In this document: piece by piece, positions 62,581 through 64,000 of the stretch | Numbering within the stretch: the first letter of the stretch is position 1 | How the letters are laid out: each line of letters begins with the position of its first letter | Origin: Aerococcus viridans | Lineage (GTDB): Bacteria > Bacillota > Bacilli > Lactobacillales > Aerococcaceae | Direction of reading: 5' to 3' | Assembly: GCF_002083135.2 (NCBI RefSeq) | Contig: NZ_NBTM02000001.1 | Location: 62,001-126,000, forward strand | Length of the DNA: 64,000 nucleotides | Position numbers and translations under genes: made by a program | Notes under the pieces: generated by a model | What the model was told of the DNA's origin: nothing | What the model saw: the letters and a program-made list of their open reading frames with translations, nothing else | The model's database searches: none

Positions 62581-62598
62581 ATTTGGGCTCTTTTTTAT
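62566..62598. terminator. Bidirectional terminator between cargo gene and tail gene
   Basis: AAGAACCCA and TGGGCTCTT arms with A6 before and T6 after, overlapping the stop codon of the 245-aa gene and serving both convergent genes. Confidence 0.85.
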
Positions 62599-64000
62599 AT
62601 AGGTCTTGGTAAACTTGTTTTATTATCGCCAGTAATTCCTAAGTAATTCTGCGGATTCACAGTATTACCCCCACTGTGGAACACACCGTCAGGACTTAAC
62701 TCGTAATGTAAGTGCGGTGCATAATCTCCGCCCGTTCCACCAATTACACCAATCACGTCTCCAGCTTTAACTGTCTGGCCAACTGACACACTGATTGATT
62801 TCAAGTGCATATAGTTAGACCAAAACTTGTCGCCAGTATGTTCAACATACACCGCATTACCGATTCCGCCAGTCATAAATTCGGCCTTACGGACAACGCC
62901 ATCAGTAGTTGCGTGAGCTGTGTAGTTTCTATCGCCATTAGTCCCAATATCATGACCGCTATGCAGCACACCGTTTCTAGGACCATACGTCATATCATAT
63001 TCGATTGAACCCGGTGACTTACCTGCACGCACAAAGAAATTGATGCCAGGTAGCGTGTAGTCGACAGGGAAAACTCTGTCGGTTGCATATCCATCACTGC
63101 CTACCGGTGGGTCTGTTGGTGTTGTTGGTGGGGTTAAGTTCTCAATCAGTTTACCAAGGTCTTTTATTTGTTTCTCAATACTAGGTATCTTTTCGGTTGA
63201 TACTGTCGAGTATAGTTGGCTTAAATCAGCGTAACTATTACGTATGTCTGATAACCGTTTGGATTGGTTTACGAAACTATATGACAATTCTGTTAACTGT
63301 TGTTTCATATTTTGTGTGATCCATTGGTAATCATATATTGTTGATAATTTATCTCCAATAACCATTGACGATTCTTGAGGTGACACAATGTCTATTGTTA
63401 ATTCAACGCACCGTAAGTAATTATCCAAGTTCATAACTGGGTTCATGACATGATAATCATAACCAATTTTAAACTCCTCTGGCGCTTTTCCAATAGTGTG
63501 TAAGTCGTAAGCTGTCAAAGTGTACTGGGTTTTAACTGGTTGTATTTTCGCCATGTATTCTTTACCTTTGGTTAGTAGAATCTTAGGATCGTTTACATCC
63601 TCCCACACTACCGATTTACCTTTGATAGTATAATACTCGAATAAATCTTCCCTATCTATATAAGGTTTACCATTATTCACAGAAGCTATGGTTAACCGTT
63701 CCTCACTTGCGTCGGTAGCAGTTTCATCTTCCGATTCAATCCTTGCTCCAAGTGGTGTAAGTCTTGTAATAACCTCTGTTGCGTCAACTGTACGACTAAG
63801 TGTTCTCAAGTTCTTCCCTAGTTTAATAGTGGTCTTACTTTGTTTACCGATACGCTTTAACACGTCTAAATAACGAACACCTTTGTCATATCTAATTGAC
63901 AGTTCCCCACCTAAGCGGTCAATAATCTTATCTAGTATTTCCTCGTAAGTGCTTCGTGTAGCTGATAAATATAGATACTGAAAATCATTAGGGTCCTCAA
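62595..64000 (-). CDS. Phage tail protein with C-terminal M23 peptidase (5' partial)
   Basis: Tail-associated protein, at least 468 aa and open at the window edge; the upstream codons include EDPNDFQYLYLSATRSTYEE and LGGELSIRYDKGVRYLD, typical of the Prophage_tail/endopeptidase family, and the GTG at 63861-63863 is an internal Val. After a coiled middle and a Pro/Thr linker (TPPTTPTDPPVG) comes an M23 metallopeptidase domain with the zinc residues in VLHSGHDIG and HLHYEL. It likely cuts wall peptides during DNA injection. Its stop is 14 nt from the convergent HEPN-like gene. Confidence 0.9.
   Translation of the reverse strand, partial: EDPNDFQYLYLSATRSTYEEILDKIIDRLGGELSIRYDKGVRYLDVLKRIGKQSKTTIKLGKNLRTLSRTVDATEVITRLTPLGARIESEDETATDASEERLTIASVNNGKPYIDREDLFEYYTIKGKSVVWEDVNDPKILLTKGKEYMAKIQPVKTQYTLTAYDLHTIGKAPEEFKIGYDYHVMNPVMNLDNYLRCVELTIDIVSPQESSMVIGDKLSTIYDYQWITQNMKQQLTELSYSFVNQSKRLSDIRNSYADLSQLYSTVSTEKIPSIEKQIKDLGKLIENLTPPTTPTDPPVGSDGYATDRVFPVDYTLPGINFFVRAGKSPGSIEYDMTYGPRNGVLHSGHDIGTNGDRNYTAHATTDGVVRKAEFMTGGIGNAVYVEHTGDKFWSNYMHLKSISVSVGQTVKAGDVIGVIGGTGGDYAPHLHYELSPDGVFHSGGNTVNPQNYLGITGDNKTSLPRPI

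Larger units (their letters stand above)
54973..64000. mobile_element. Prophage, tail/lysis end (partial)
   Basis: Late genes of a siphovirus-type prophage on the minus strand (tail peptidase, tail-spike-like protein, XhlA, holin, amidase) followed by cargo genes up to the chromosomal junction. Left boundary is inferred from the gene fragment at 54928-54972; the right side runs out of the window. Integrase, repressor, replication and head genes are not in view. Confidence 0.88.

Overview
The window is a low-GC Gram-positive chromosome, most like the order Lactobacillales (Aerococcaceae or Carnobacteriaceae would fit, but no single gene fixes the genus). Pointers are the RNA polymerase epsilon subunit plus RNase J pair, LiaFSR, IreB, GshF, a T-box in front of alaS, a gutFRMCBA-type sorbitol operon and the alaS-ireB-ruvX-DUF1292-mltG-udk-greA gene order. 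Genes carry strong Shine-Dalgarno (SD) sequences, sigma-A promoters and hairpin/U-run terminators.

Layout. 1-3.4 kb: a heterodimeric ABC exporter (first subunit cut by the window edge). 3.6-15.6 kb: core and membrane genes, namely an AI-2E family transporter, coaA, acyl-ACP thioesterase, a FetAB-type ABC exporter, small proteins, a UbiB-like kinase, DegV, DUF1836, a DUF697 GTPase, hemolysin III and an aromatic-acid exporter family protein. 15.7-17.6 kb: rpoY-rnjA. 17.7-20.2 kb: liaF-liaS-liaR. 20.3-35.2 kb: greA, udk, mltG, DUF1292, ruvX, ireB, T-box/alaS, recD2, mnmA, DUF1831, cysteine desulfurase and gshF, all on the minus strand. 35.4-37 kb: rarA, with a LexA-like box in its promoter region, then a probable 6S RNA. 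37-43.5 kb: an eight-gene sorbitol PTS operon ending in a HAD phosphatase and a transaldolase-family aldolase. 43.7-46 kb: UspA, an M20 peptidase and an ArsC/Spx-like protein. 46.1-50.6 kb: MurNAc utilisation (mupG-murQ-murP, then murR) under a promoter with an RpiR-type dyad and a cre-like site. 50.7-53.1 kb: ackA and a YtxK-like methyltransferase. 53.2-54.8 kb: a complete ISL3-family IS with matching 8-bp target duplications. About 54.97 kb to the window end: the tail/lysis end of a siphovirus-type prophage.

The prophage end holds the most unusual biology. Its late genes run right to left: a tail protein with a C-terminal M23 peptidase, a tail-spike-like protein, small structural proteins, XhlA, holin, a 38-aa protein and an amidase. 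Set into and after them are autonomous cargo cassettes: (i) a soluble protein of 307 aa followed by a four-helix membrane protein of 158 aa, which I read as a diverged RexA/RexB-type exclusion system, behind two promoters, one with a LexA-like box in its spacer, and an intervening terminator; (ii) a 193-aa one-helix membrane protein whose SD is locked in an 11-bp hairpin whenever the late operon is read through, with a promoter inside the loop; (iii) a divergently oriented 245-aa HEPN-like protein with its own promoter and terminator; (iv) an 88-aa orphan with a nearly leaderless extended -10 promoter. The rest of the prophage (integrase, repressor, replication, head) lies beyond the window.
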